Shown: positions 33,985-43,731, counted from the stretch's first letter. The stretch: 64,000 bases of DNA from Flagellimonas aurea (GCF_017313785.1 NZ_JAFLNL010000002.1:496001-560000); one strand, 5' to 3'. The notes: generated from the sequence alone by a model not told the origin. Translations and numbers: made by a program.

Positions 33985-34728
33985 ATGTTAGAGGCCATTA
34001 TTGTGGATGATGAGCAACATTGTATCAACCGTTTACAAAAACAGTTGGAGGCCGAAGCGCCCGATATCGAAATAATTGCTTGTTGCAAAACTGTTGAAAA
34101 CGCACAACAAATTATTGCCGAAAACTCTCCTGACATCCTTTTTCTCGATGTTCAACTAGGAAACCAGACAGGTTTTGATCTTTTGGCAACAATGAAGAAA
34201 ATCGAATTTGAAATTATCTTTACCACATCCTACGATAACTATGCCCTAAAAGCCTTTAAATTCTCCGCGCTTGATTATCTCCTGAAACCCGTTGATAAAG
34301 ATGACCTAAAACGTTCCCTACAAAGACTAAGACAGCAGAAGGGACTAAAGGATACATCGAAAAAAATAGATATCCTGTTTCATAATTTTAAGGAAGGTAG
34401 CGAAACATCCAAAAGAATAGCCATTCCAACCGTCGATGGATATACCATGCTAGGTACCAAGGACATCATACGACTTCAATCGGATGTCAACTATACGAAT
34501 ATATATACCTCAGCAGGAAAAAAAATAACCGCTTCCAAAACCATAAAATTTTTTGAAACAATGCTTGAGGGCAATGACTTTTTCAGGGTTCATAAATCAC
34601 ATTTGGTGAATTTGAAATTTGTTGAATCCTATACTAAGGGGAAAGGTGGCCACATTACCTTAGCCGATGGCAACCAGATTGAGGTCGCAATAAGACGTAA
34701 GGAGGAACTGCTCAAAAGGATTACATGA
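33985..34728 (+). CDS. LytTR-family response regulator
   Basis: The 247-residue protein has a receiver domain (about 1-118) with DDEQHCINRL, the phosphoacceptor Asp in LFLDVQLGNQTGFDLL, TTSYDNYA and LLKPVD. The LytTR DNA-binding domain (about 145-245) contains IIRLQSDVNYTNIY, FFRVHKSHLVNLKFV and an arginine-rich end. LytTR regulators bind promoter-proximal repeats and activate neighbouring genes. The divergent paralogue operon is the obvious candidate target; no typical direct repeat was confirmed there. Confidence 0.9.
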   Translation: MLEAIIVDDEQHCINRLQKQLEAEAPDIEIIACCKTVENAQQIIAENSPDILFLDVQLGNQTGFDLLATMKKIEFEIIFTTSYDNYALKAFKFSALDYLLKPVDKDDLKRSLQRLRQQKGLKDTSKKIDILFHNFKEGSETSKRIAIPTVDGYTMLGTKDIIRLQSDVNYTNIYTSAGKKITASKTIKFFETMLEGNDFFRVHKSHLVNLKFVESYTKGKGGHITLADGNQIEVAIRRKEELLKRIT

Positions 34729-34864
34729 TTGTGGACTGGTATTCCTAAATCAAAGTTCGATGGGTCAGTCCTCCCTCGATTAAAAAGCTTCATTAAGATC
34801 CAATCAAAAGTTAGGAGCATCAAACTTCGGATCAACAGGGGGTGCTATGATTCATACGGATTGT

Positions 34865-35524
34865 CTAGGTAACAAATTCCGCTATTGCTTTCCCAATTTC
34901 TGAAGAGCCCTCGCTCATTTCTAGAATTTTTGAATGGGTACCGCTGTTAGGAAGAACCTTAAGAACCGTTTCAGCTACTGCAGCCCTTGGAATTTCTTTA
35001 TTTAGTTGATGGGTTTCTGATTGGATGGTTATTTTACCTGCATCATCGTTATCCGTTAACATTACCGGACGAACAATCGTGTAGTCCAAACCGCTACGCT
35101 TCAATTCTTTGTCTGCCATATGTTTGGCAATGTAATAGGGCTTCATACCATCCGAGGTCCAACTGGAGGGGTCATCGGAAAGTGCTGCACTGATCATAAC
35201 AAAACGTGAAATGCTGTTCTTTTTGGCAGCTTCTATTGTTTTTACTGCACCAAACAAGTCTACTTCAATGGTTTTATCCGCTCCTGTGGCACCGCCTGAA
35301 CCAGCGGAAAAAACCACGGCATCGAAACCCCTTATGGCGTCTCCTATATTTTCTTCAGAGTTTTCTATACTCTCAACAACCACAGGAACTCCTATGGAAT
35401 CGAAATATGCTTTCTGTTCTTTCTTTCGGATAAGAGCGGTGGGTTCAAATTCATCGGATGCGCTCATTTTTTGCGCTATCAATCTTCCTACTTTTCCGTT
35501 CGCTCCCATAATTATTACTTTCAT
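34865..35524 (-). CDS. NAD(P)H-binding atypical short-chain dehydrogenase
   Basis: From the ATG at 35524 the protein is 219 residues and starts MKVIIMGANGKVGRLIAQKM, a GxxGxxG Rossmann motif. AVVFSAGSGGATG and RFVMISAALSDDPSS follow the NAD(P)-binding pattern of the YwnB/SDR_a5 group, with YYIAKHMADKELKRSGLDYT holding the YxxxK pair. A TTG at 35542 could add six lysine-rich residues, but GAAAGA-like sequence before the ATG favours the shorter form. Members reduce quinones or act as redox sensors. Substrate unknown. Confidence 0.82.
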   Translation of the reverse strand: MKVIIMGANGKVGRLIAQKMSASDEFEPTALIRKKEQKAYFDSIGVPVVVESIENSEENIGDAIRGFDAVVFSAGSGGATGADKTIEVDLFGAVKTIEAAKKNSISRFVMISAALSDDPSSWTSDGMKPYYIAKHMADKELKRSGLDYTIVRPVMLTDNDDAGKITIQSETHQLNKEIPRAAVAETVLKVLPNSGTHSKILEMSEGSSEIGKAIAEFVT

Positions 35525-35568
35525 TATATCTTTCTTTTTCAAGTTTACTTTTTAAATTTTTTTGATGC

Positions 35569-36879
35569 CTATACACCTATTCTGTAGATTACGGCATTAT
35601 CACCGTCCGTAAGCACATAAAGGGCGCCATCGGAACCATTCAGTACATCTCTAAAACGTTCACCTTCATCTTCTAACAATCGCTCTTCACCGACCACAAC
35701 ATTTCCTTCTATGACCAACCTAACGATGTGTTGACCACTGAGAGCCGCCAAAAACAGATTATTTGTCCATTCAGGGATGGCATTAGCGGAATAAAAATCC
35801 ATTCCGCTAGGTGACACCACTGGGTCCCAATAATAGACAGGCTGTTCCATTCCATTTTGCTGAGTGATTCCGGAGCCAATGGCCGCTCCGCTATATTCCA
35901 ATCCATAAGAAATTGTTGGCCAACCATAATCAGCTCCAGATTTAATGAGATTAATCTCATCCCCTCCTCTTGGTCCGAGCTCGGATTCCCAAAGATCTCC
36001 GGTTACCGGATGAATGGCCAGACCTTGCACATTGCGGTGTCCGTAGGAATAAATTTCCGGCAATATCCCTATTTCGCCCACATACGGATTGTCTGCCACA
36101 GGTTCACCATCGGTAGTAATTCGCAATACCTTGCCCAATGCAGCATCCAATTCTTGTGCTTCTGGTCTAGTGACCGTACTTGATCTGTCGCCGGTGCTTA
36201 CGAACAAATTTCCTTGTCCGTCCCACGCCAAACGAGAACCGTAATGGGCGGTACTGTTAAATTCCGGAATCGCCGTGTAGATGACTTCGACATTCTCCAG
36301 TTCATCCTCGCTATCCGACAACCTTCCCTTGGCTACGGCGGTTGCTGTACCATCGGGACCATTTTGCGAAAATGACCAGTATACCATTCTGTTTTCTTCA
36401 AAATTTGGGTCTACGGCTACATCCAAGAGACCACCCTGACCCGAGCTGTTCACGGAAGGGACACCGGTAATCGGGCCGCTCACTGTTCCAGAAGTGGACA
36501 CCAACTTCATGACACCTGCCTTTTCGGTCACTAAAATTCTACCATCCGGAAGATGCGCCATACCCCAAGGGCTGGATAACCCTGTGGCAAAAACGGTAGT
36601 GGTATATGCTGTTTCCGTTTGAACGCCATTGATTCTTGTTTGTCCTTCGAAGGCCGGTGAATAATCCGTGTTCGGCTCATTTGTTTCTACAGGGTCCAGG
36701 GCTTCCTCTGGAGCTTCTGGCTCCTCATCATCACCATCGTCATCATCATTTCCCTGTTCAGAACCTTCAGGCCCCTCTATAGTTGGGTCCGTCCCATCAT
36801 CCAAGCCACAGGATTGCTGCATTCCCAACATCAAAACAAAAACCATAGACCATATCGTAACTTTTAGAACGTTTTTCAT
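35569..36879 (-). CDS. PQQ-dependent sugar dehydrogenase family lipoprotein
   Basis: From the ATG at 36879 the 436-residue product has a lipoprotein signal with lipobox QQSC, then a very acidic Asp/Glu-rich linker (EGSEQGNDDDDGDDEEPEAP region) and a six-bladed propeller of the soluble aldose dehydrogenase type. Key stretches are SSPWGMAHLPDGRILVTEKA, AHYGSRLAWDGQGNLFVSTG with the catalytic-base His, YGHRNVQGLAIHPVTGDLW and GPRGGDEINLIKSGADYGWP. Such enzymes oxidise aldoses at the cell surface with PQQ. An ATG at 36909 would add ten residues before the signal peptide. The gene stands alone; PQQ synthesis genes are not in this window. Confidence 0.85.
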   Translation of the reverse strand: MKNVLKVTIWSMVFVLMLGMQQSCGLDDGTDPTIEGPEGSEQGNDDDDGDDEEPEAPEEALDPVETNEPNTDYSPAFEGQTRINGVQTETAYTTTVFATGLSSPWGMAHLPDGRILVTEKAGVMKLVSTSGTVSGPITGVPSVNSSGQGGLLDVAVDPNFEENRMVYWSFSQNGPDGTATAVAKGRLSDSEDELENVEVIYTAIPEFNSTAHYGSRLAWDGQGNLFVSTGDRSSTVTRPEAQELDAALGKVLRITTDGEPVADNPYVGEIGILPEIYSYGHRNVQGLAIHPVTGDLWESELGPRGGDEINLIKSGADYGWPTISYGLEYSGAAIGSGITQQNGMEQPVYYWDPVVSPSGMDFYSANAIPEWTNNLFLAALSGQHIVRLVIEGNVVVGEERLLEDEGERFRDVLNGSDGALYVLTDGDNAVIYRIGV

Positions 36880-37074
36880 GTGAACTTTTATTTGGAGTAC
36901 TTTGCACATAAATTTAAGGTTGTTCTTTCGATAAGTTTGGTCGGTTCGGTCAAAGTTTTGACCGAAATACTATTCCAAGCACCGATACTGTCACGGAAAC
37001 AATAAAAAACCTTTCATTTAAAAGGCCCTTTTACTTGGTCGCGAAACAGAAGCATTTCAGCTTCTATGAAGCTT

Positions 37075-38346
37075 TTAGACTTCCCGCTCCTTAGGTTTAA
37101 TGATCATCCTAAAATATTGATCTCTGTGAATATAATATCCGATCCAGTCAACAAACGCACGCATTCGGTTCTTAAAATTGACCAAGCCCATGATATGGAC
37201 AAATATCCAAATAAGCCAAGCCAAAAACCCCTTAACAGAATAATTTTGACCGGGAATGTCCAAAACGGCCTTGTTCCTTCCTATAATGGCCAAAGATCCT
37301 TTATCCTTATAGGCGAAATTCTTCCAATTGTCATCTTTCCTCTCCAAGTTCTTGGCCAAGTTTTCGGCCTGTTGTATTGCTGGTTGCGCCAATTGGGGGT
37401 GTCCATTCGGAAATGCCTCGTCGCCTAATACCAGCGCACAGTCTCCCAAAGCATAGATATTTGTATATCCCTCAACCAGATTGTACTCATTTGTTTTTAA
37501 ACGATTGCCCTTGCCATAGCTTTCCTTATGGAATCCTTCAAAAGTCTTTGCGGAGACTCCTGCGGCCCAAATCAGGTTCTTGGTAAAGATTTCTGTATCG
37601 TCGGACAACAATACTTTTTCATTGTCGAAGTCTTTTACGAAAGTGTCCAATTTAATTTTAACTCCGTATTGTTCAAGCTTTTTGTGCGTGTATTTCTGTG
37701 ATTTGGTGGACATGGCCGACAACACTGCTTTTTGACCATCGATCAAATAAATACCTCCTAGATCTTCCCGATCCAGTTCAGGATAGTCTTTTTTTAGAAT
37801 TGAAGAGCTCATTTCAGCCAAAATTCCCGATAACTCAACACCAGTAGGGCCTGCACCGGCAATTACAAAGGTCAACAATCGTTTACGTTCCTCTGCTTTC
37901 TGCAAACGGGTGGCACGATCTAACCGTGTCAAGATTGTATTCCGTAAGGATAATGCATCGCTAATGGTCTTCATAGGAAGACTATATTTTTCGATATTCT
38001 TGTTTCCAAAGAAATTGCTTTCCGCTCCTGTGGCCATCACCAGAATGTCATAATGCAACTCACCATTGCTCAAGATTATTTTGTTCTCTGATGGCACCAC
38101 TTTTTCCAAACTGCCCAAGCGAAAACGCACACTTTTTTTATCTCGAAGGATTCTCCGAAAGGGATAACTTATTGCTGAAGGTTCCATGAAACCTGTAGAT
38201 ACTTGATAAATTAATGGAGGAAAAAAATTATAGTTGTTCACATCCACCAAAACAACGTCGTATATTTTTGAGTTGCCCAACTTTCTAATAAGTTCCAATC
38301 CGGCAAACCCACCTCCTACGACTACAACTTTTTGCTTATTTTTCAT
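37075..38346 (-). CDS. ndh: Type II NADH dehydrogenase (NDH-2)
   Basis: The 423-residue monotopic flavoprotein begins with VVVGGGFAGLELIRKLG (FAD site), has the second Rossmann motif FVIAGAGPTGVELSGILAEM (NADH site, about 161-180) and NIYALGDCALVLGDEAFPNG (about 300). The C-terminus (ILRYRMRAF-like stretch, here NRMRAFVDWIGYYIHRDQYF) is the amphipathic membrane anchor. It oxidises NADH to menaquinone without pumping protons, in the inner-membrane inner face. Length and motif order are those of the family. It is monocistronic, facing a terminator of the next gene upstream. Confidence 0.92.
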   Translation of the reverse strand: MKNKQKVVVVGGGFAGLELIRKLGNSKIYDVVLVDVNNYNFFPPLIYQVSTGFMEPSAISYPFRRILRDKKSVRFRLGSLEKVVPSENKIILSNGELHYDILVMATGAESNFFGNKNIEKYSLPMKTISDALSLRNTILTRLDRATRLQKAEERKRLLTFVIAGAGPTGVELSGILAEMSSSILKKDYPELDREDLGGIYLIDGQKAVLSAMSTKSQKYTHKKLEQYGVKIKLDTFVKDFDNEKVLLSDDTEIFTKNLIWAAGVSAKTFEGFHKESYGKGNRLKTNEYNLVEGYTNIYALGDCALVLGDEAFPNGHPQLAQPAIQQAENLAKNLERKDDNWKNFAYKDKGSLAIIGRNKAVLDIPGQNYSVKGFLAWLIWIFVHIMGLVNFKNRMRAFVDWIGYYIHRDQYFRMIIKPKEREV

Positions 38347-38468
38347 TCCAATGCCTTTTATTCAAAATTACGGTTATCGCAACAGATTTCACTTAAACTG
38401 GTTTAATAACCTCACCAAAACATTCCATTTTATCCCAACCAATCACCAAAATGTATACAAAACAAAAA

Positions 38469-38492
38469 AGAAGGCCCAACAAAGGGCCTTCT
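38469..38492 (-). terminator. Rho-independent terminator of the Asp-box gene
   Basis: AGAAGGCCC and GGGCCTTCT form a 9-bp stem around a six-base loop. On the minus strand the stem is followed by a TTTTTT run. It lies 34 bp after the minus-strand Asp-box gene. Confidence 0.82.
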
Positions 38493-38525
38493 CTACTAAA
38501 CACACAACTATGAAGCAAAAAATAG

Positions 38526-41500
38526 TTAAGGGGTATAAATCTGGGGAAGCTTCGTATTCGCAATAAGCTGGTTGAATTCAGCAACTTCTTTGCTCTTTAT
38601 GAATTGTAGATCGGTTTTTAGTTTGCGCCATTGATCAAGATAATCTTTGGTCACCTCTCTCACCCCTTCGGTAACCGGGAGATTTCCTTTACCAATACGG
38701 TTTAGAAAGTCTTTGTATTTGATCAACAATCTGGCCTCGAACATATAATTACTTTGATAGGTCCGCATTTCCTTCTGCAAGATTTTTGCTATCCAATCAT
38801 CTATACGTTCTTCGAGCAGTTTTCCTTTGGTCTTTAGTTCTGGGGAATCCGATTCTTCCATCACAAATTTCAGCTGTTGCTTTACCTTTCTTAGGCCCCT
38901 TACCCCTTGGGTCATTTCGGTACCTGCACTATAAATCGATTTGAAAATTCCATCTCGCTCAACATAGGCTTCTTCCACATTATCGACGCTCATCTTGATT
39001 CGTGGGTCAATCGTGATGGCAAAATCTTGGGTCATGACAACATCACCAATGGTCAATCTTACTTTATAATCACCGGGAGCTGCATCATAAGCACTTAAAT
39101 CTCGATTGGTGGTATAAAGCTCCGTTAGGCAATCGAACATTCCCTCCCTCATGTTCCACTTGTATCGGTGTGTTCCGATTGCCTTTTTTAATTGTGGCTT
39201 AATCAGGCTATCACATTCAGTTCTTGCAACATTGGTGAATTCGGCATGGATTACCTCGCCTTCGCTGTCCAGAATCTCTAACGACATTTTTGTATCCGCG
39301 GGAACCTCCTTGTTGTTCACGTAATGGATTTGAACACCCTTTGGAGGGTTTTGACCACTGCCATCGGAACTATAGGCAATCGATAATTCCGCATGGGTAT
39401 CATTGGGTTGGTACAAAAAGTAATCAGATTTTGCCACTTCATCGGAAATTTGATGCAAGGGCGTAAGATCATCCAAAATCCAGATGGCCCTACCTTGTGT
39501 GGTCACTACCAAATCTTTACGCTGCACCCTTAAATCAGTAATGGGTACTTCTGGAAGATTGTTCTGTAGCGAATGCCATTGTTTACCATCATCAAAAGAA
39601 ACGAACACTCCCGTTTCCGTGCCAGCGTACAACAATCCTTTTCTATCCGGGTCCTCACGAACCGTCCTTGCGAAGGTGTCGCCCGGAATCCCAGTTACAA
39701 TTTTTTCCCAAGATGCTCCGTAGTCGGTGGTTTTATAGATCTGTGGGGTAAAATTGTTCATCTTGTATCCAGCCATGGCAAAATATGCTGTGCCGGCATC
39801 GTGTGGGGAGGGTTCCACTACATTTATGATTCCTTCCTCCAAACCTTTAGGTGTCACATTGGTCCATGTTTCACCACCATCTTGGGTTACGTGTACCAAA
39901 CCACAATCTGAACCTGCCCAGACCACCCCTTCCTTAACAGGAGATTCTTCAATATTGAAAATATTGTTATAGCTCTCTGCAGTAATCTGTTCGTTGGAAA
40001 TTGGAATACCACCTTTTCCTTGATGGTCCTTGTTGTTCCTTGTAAGGTCTTCACTCATGGTTTTCCATGTAACTCCCCTATTCGTCGACTTCATTACATA
40101 TTGCGAACCGTAATATATTACGTTAGGGTTATGTGGCGACACCATTACCGGTCCGTTCCAATTGGCCCTTAACTTTAGGTTTTTTGGTTGTTCCCCACTA
40201 ATTCTTTCGGGGTATGGGCGAACCATTCTTGTATTATCGATATCACGGTCCCATTCCACAAAATTGCTGGCAAAATAGGTGGAGTATACATATCTTGGGT
40301 TGTTTGGATCCACAGCTACGGTAGAAGACTCCCCTGCACGCATGATATCCCAGTGCATTTCCCCTATACCATTGTCCATAACCCGGCTATCTATCGCGAT
40401 GGTACTGTTGTCCTGCTGGCCGGAATACACTCTGTAGGGGTAACCATTATCGGTTATTGCCCTGTAAAACTGTCCTGTGGGTTGATTCATAATGGTGGAC
40501 CAAGTTTTACCTCCATTATAGGTGATGGAAGCACCACCATCATTCGCATTGGCCATAATGGCACTATTATTTGGGTTGATCCACATATCGTGATGATCTA
40601 CATGGCTTCCCGGGTTACCGGTAAAGGTTTTGCCACCATCAATGGATTTCATGGCATGACTGTTCATTACCCACAGCTCGTCTTCATCATTGGGGTCCGC
40701 AATAATGTGCATGTAGTACCATGCCCTGGCATAGGTTGTCGCATCATTAGTGGTTTGAGAAAATGTTTCACCTGCATCATTGGAGCGATACACCCCTCCT
40801 TCTCTCTCCTTTGCCTCAATGGCCATATATACCACGTTTGGATTGGCCGGACTTATATCGATGCCCATTTTTCCCTTTAGCTTTGGAAGACCTTTGTTGA
40901 TTTCCTTCCAAGTTTTACCACCATCTGTGGTCTTGAAAACCTTACTTCCTGGGCCACCACTCTGTACAACCCAGGGTTTTCTTTGGAAATCCCAAGAGGT
41001 TACCATCATAAAGTTGGGGTCGGATTCACTAACCGTCATATCCACAATTCCTGAATGATCATCAACATACAGAATTTTTTCCCAGGTCTTCCCACCATCT
41101 TCTGATAGGTACAATCCCCGATATTCGTCCGTTCCCCAAGGATTACCCTGTGCGGCGACATAAACTTTGTTGGGATTGGTAGGATGAACGTAAACTTCAC
41201 CAATATGGCGCGTCTCTTTAAGTCCGATATGTTCCCACGTTTTTCCCGCGTCCAAGGATTTGTACATACCATCCCCATGAGATGTTTTTACACCTCGGAT
41301 ACAGGATTCACCGGTTCCAACATAGACAATATTATGGTCCGATGGTGCTACGGTGATGTCTCCGATGCCAGTAGTATTAAAATAGCCATCGGAGATATTG
41401 TTCCATGTTTCACCTCCATCCTCGGTCTTCCACACACCACCACCTGTGGCACCCATATAATAAGTAAAGATATCATCGGGAATACCTTCTATCGTTGTTG

Positions 41501-41645
41501 CTCTTCCACCGCGGAAGGGTCCAATGTTCCGATATTCCATGGACTCGTAAAGCCGCTCATTTATACCACTGTCCGGCTTTTTTCGTTGTCCATAGGACGA
41601 AAAGGATATTGCCATACAGAGCAATATCAAAAATTGATTTTTCAT
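38526..41645 (-). CDS. Large secreted Asp-box (BNR/VPS10-like propeller) protein
   Basis: The 1039-residue protein has a signal peptide ending near SSYGQ. It carries about eleven Asp-box units such as KTEDGGETW, KSLDAGKTW, LSEDGGKTW, KTTDGGKTW, KSIDGGKTF, VTQDGGETW and KTTDYGASW, forming two seven- to ten-bladed propellers. A C-terminal ~250 residues have a beta-sandwich then a helical region. Asp-boxes stabilise propellers of sialidases, sortilins and related proteins, but no sialidase RIP motif or Glu/Tyr site is evident, so enzymatic activity should not be assumed. A 6-bp hairpin lies in the leader at 41694-41712. Function unknown, probably exported binding protein. Confidence 0.82.
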   Translation of the reverse strand: MKNQFLILLCMAISFSSYGQRKKPDSGINERLYESMEYRNIGPFRGGRATTIEGIPDDIFTYYMGATGGGVWKTEDGGETWNNISDGYFNTTGIGDITVAPSDHNIVYVGTGESCIRGVKTSHGDGMYKSLDAGKTWEHIGLKETRHIGEVYVHPTNPNKVYVAAQGNPWGTDEYRGLYLSEDGGKTWEKILYVDDHSGIVDMTVSESDPNFMMVTSWDFQRKPWVVQSGGPGSKVFKTTDGGKTWKEINKGLPKLKGKMGIDISPANPNVVYMAIEAKEREGGVYRSNDAGETFSQTTNDATTYARAWYYMHIIADPNDEDELWVMNSHAMKSIDGGKTFTGNPGSHVDHHDMWINPNNSAIMANANDGGASITYNGGKTWSTIMNQPTGQFYRAITDNGYPYRVYSGQQDNSTIAIDSRVMDNGIGEMHWDIMRAGESSTVAVDPNNPRYVYSTYFASNFVEWDRDIDNTRMVRPYPERISGEQPKNLKLRANWNGPVMVSPHNPNVIYYGSQYVMKSTNRGVTWKTMSEDLTRNNKDHQGKGGIPISNEQITAESYNNIFNIEESPVKEGVVWAGSDCGLVHVTQDGGETWTNVTPKGLEEGIINVVEPSPHDAGTAYFAMAGYKMNNFTPQIYKTTDYGASWEKIVTGIPGDTFARTVREDPDRKGLLYAGTETGVFVSFDDGKQWHSLQNNLPEVPITDLRVQRKDLVVTTQGRAIWILDDLTPLHQISDEVAKSDYFLYQPNDTHAELSIAYSSDGSGQNPPKGVQIHYVNNKEVPADTKMSLEILDSEGEVIHAEFTNVARTECDSLIKPQLKKAIGTHRYKWNMREGMFDCLTELYTTNRDLSAYDAAPGDYKVRLTIGDVVMTQDFAITIDPRIKMSVDNVEEAYVERDGIFKSIYSAGTEMTQGVRGLRKVKQQLKFVMEESDSPELKTKGKLLEERIDDWIAKILQKEMRTYQSNYMFEARLLIKYKDFLNRIGKGNLPVTEGVREVTKDYLDQWRKLKTDLQFIKSKEVAEFNQLIANTKLPQIYTP

Positions 41646-42102
41646 TTGATAAGGTTGATTTTGGTTGGTTCTATAAAATTTTACTTGTCCTCAAGTGCCG
41701 TACCTAGGCACTACAAACTTGATGCAGTCCATACATACGGAGCATGAGGTAATGATTCATCAATACATAAGTATTGTGGTATCTAAACCTTTTATTTTAA
41801 ATTTTGAATACCCTAAGTAAAAGACTATTCTTAGGTGGTGTTTTTCTGTAGTGTCATATTAGTTTGATTTCGATTTACCCTGACCGAAAAAAACCAATTG
41901 AGGCCAATCAATTAAATGGTTTTCACTGTCATAATTTATTACACCAACAAATTACAAAATAAATTCATTTCATCTCTGATTTTCCCCTAAAAATAAAGAC
42001 TTTGACCTTTAATTGACCCTCTATAAAGTTTAAAATGCATATCCCTTTTAGTAACTTTGCTACAACTGTGAAATAAATATTTAAAAATTAATTTAATCAA
42101 GT
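41646..42102. other. Divergent intergenic region, 457 bp
   Basis: The region separates the minus-strand Asp-box gene from the P5C dehydrogenase. It holds the Asp-box leader hairpin AGTGCC/GGCACT (41694-41712) and, at 42052-42059, TAACTTTG, an exact match to the -7 TAnnTTTG element, 43 bp before the dehydrogenase start. Between them I see only AT-rich sequence. Confidence 0.5.
42052..42059 (+). promoter_or_regulatory. TAnnTTTG promoter element of pruA
   Basis: TAACTTTG matches the Bacteroidota -7 consensus exactly, 43 bp upstream of the pruA start codon. The -33 region AGTTTAA at 42027-42033 is only weakly TTG-like. Confidence 0.55.
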
Positions 42103-43731
42103 ATGGGAAAAGGATTTTTTCATGTTCCGACCGCTATTAATGAGCCGGTCAAAAGCTACGCTCCGGGCACTCCCGAGCGAGAAGAAGTACTAAAACAATA
42201 CAAGGCGTTTTACGACAGTGAGGTTGACATTCCTCTTTACATCGGAAGCGAAGAGATAAGAACGGGCAACACCAGGCCCATGTCGCCCCCGCACGACCAC
42301 AAGCACATTCTGGGGCACTACCACTTGGCCGAGAAGACCCACGTGGAGCAGGCCATCGCCAACTGCCTGGAGGCCAGGGAAGCCTGGGCCGACCTCACTT
42401 GGGAACAGCGATGCGCCATCTTCCTCAAGGCTGCCGAGCTCATTGCCGGGCCGTACCGACAAAAGATGAACGCCGCCACTATGCTGGCCCAGTCCAAAAA
42501 TATTTATCAGGCCGAGATCGATTCCGCATGTGAGATCGTGGACTTTCTACGGTTCAACGTGGAGTACATGGCACAGATCTATGGCGAACAGCCCGAATCC
42601 TCGGAAGGGGTATGGAACCGGGTCGAGTACCGTCCATTGGAAGGCTTCGTCTACGCCATCACCCCGTTCAACTTTACCGCCATTGCAGGGAACCTTCCCG
42701 CCAGTGCGGCCATGATGGGCAACGTGGTGGTCTGGAAGCCCAGCGATAGCCAGATCTATTCCGCCAAGGTGATCGTCGATGTCTTCAAGGAGGCCGGATT
42801 GCCCGATGGGGTGATCAACGTGGTCTATGGCGACCCCGTTATGATCTCCGACACCGTTCTGGACAGCCCGGACTTTACGGGAATACATTTTACCGGTTCC
42901 ACCACCGTGTTCAAGAACCTTTGGAAGCAGATCGGGAACAACATCCACAAATACAAAACATATCCGCGCATCGTGGGCGAGACCGGCGGAAAGGATTTCA
43001 TCATCGCGCACCCGACGGCAAAACCGCAACAAGTGGCCACTGCCATCAGCCGTGGGGCCTTCGAGTTCCAGGGACAGAAATGTAGCGCTGCATCACGGGT
43101 GTACCTGCCAAAGTCCACTGCCGATGAAATTCTGGAACTGGTGAAGAAGGACATTGCATCCTTCAACAAACCGGGCTCCCCGGAGGACATGGGCAATTTT
43201 ATCACCGCGGTGATCCACGAGGGGTCCTTTGACAAACTGGCCAAATACATCGACAAGGCCAAGGCCGATGACAATGCAGAGATCATCGCCGGAGGGAACT
43301 ACGACAAGTCCGAAGGGTACTTTATAGAACCTACCGTGATCTTGACCACCGACCCACAGTACGAGACCATGTACACCGAGCTCTTTGGCCCAGTGGTGAC
43401 CGTTTACGTATACGAGGACAAGGATTGGGGCGAAACGTTGAAGCTCGTGGACGGCACATCGGAATACGGGCTCACCGGGGCAGTGCTCTCCGGCGACCGC
43501 TATTCCATCGACGAGGCCACCAAGGCCCTGCAGAACGCGGCAGGTAACTTCTACATCAACGACAAGCCAACGGGCGCCGTTGTGGGGCAACAGCCCTTCG
43601 GAGGGGCAAGGGCATCCGGGACCAACGACAAGGCGGGCTCCATGCAGAACCTCCTCAGATGGGTCTCCCCCCGTTTGATCAAGGAAACCTTCGTGACCCC
43701 CGAGGATTACAGGTATCCTTTTTTGGGATAA
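42103..43731 (+). CDS. pruA: L-glutamate gamma-semialdehyde (P5C) dehydrogenase
   Basis: The 542-residue aldehyde dehydrogenase oxidises glutamate semialdehyde to glutamate with NAD+, the second step of proline breakdown. It has FTAIAGNLPASAAMMGNVVV, FTGSTTVFK, the general-base Glu in VGETGGKDF and the catalytic Cys in FEFQGQKCSAASRVY (Cys about 328). It ends with the family signature GGARASGTNDKAGS. Base composition is unlike the neighbours: 41 of 60 bases are G or C at 43441-43500 versus 22 of 60 at 44521-44580. It converges with proline dehydrogenase, separated by two terminators. Confidence 0.94.
   Translation: MGKGFFHVPTAINEPVKSYAPGTPEREEVLKQYKAFYDSEVDIPLYIGSEEIRTGNTRPMSPPHDHKHILGHYHLAEKTHVEQAIANCLEAREAWADLTWEQRCAIFLKAAELIAGPYRQKMNAATMLAQSKNIYQAEIDSACEIVDFLRFNVEYMAQIYGEQPESSEGVWNRVEYRPLEGFVYAITPFNFTAIAGNLPASAAMMGNVVVWKPSDSQIYSAKVIVDVFKEAGLPDGVINVVYGDPVMISDTVLDSPDFTGIHFTGSTTVFKNLWKQIGNNIHKYKTYPRIVGETGGKDFIIAHPTAKPQQVATAISRGAFEFQGQKCSAASRVYLPKSTADEILELVKKDIASFNKPGSPEDMGNFITAVIHEGSFDKLAKYIDKAKADDNAEIIAGGNYDKSEGYFIEPTVILTTDPQYETMYTELFGPVVTVYVYEDKDWGETLKLVDGTSEYGLTGAVLSGDRYSIDEATKALQNAAGNFYINDKPTGAVVGQQPFGGARASGTNDKAGSMQNLLRWVSPRLIKETFVTPEDYRYPFLG

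Noticed and set aside
36668..36883. Serine-rich 71-residue plus-strand frame
   Set aside because: It is the reverse of the Asp/Glu-rich linker of the sugar dehydrogenase lipoprotein and is low-complexity.
40188..40880. Plus-strand 230-residue open frame
   Set aside because: It is antisense to the Asp-box gene, whose Asp-box coding repeats create long open complementary frames; no start context, signal or family match.
41184..41747. Plus-strand 187-residue open frame over the Asp-box gene start
   Set aside because: Antisense to the signal peptide and first propeller repeats; codon use is that of a shadow frame.
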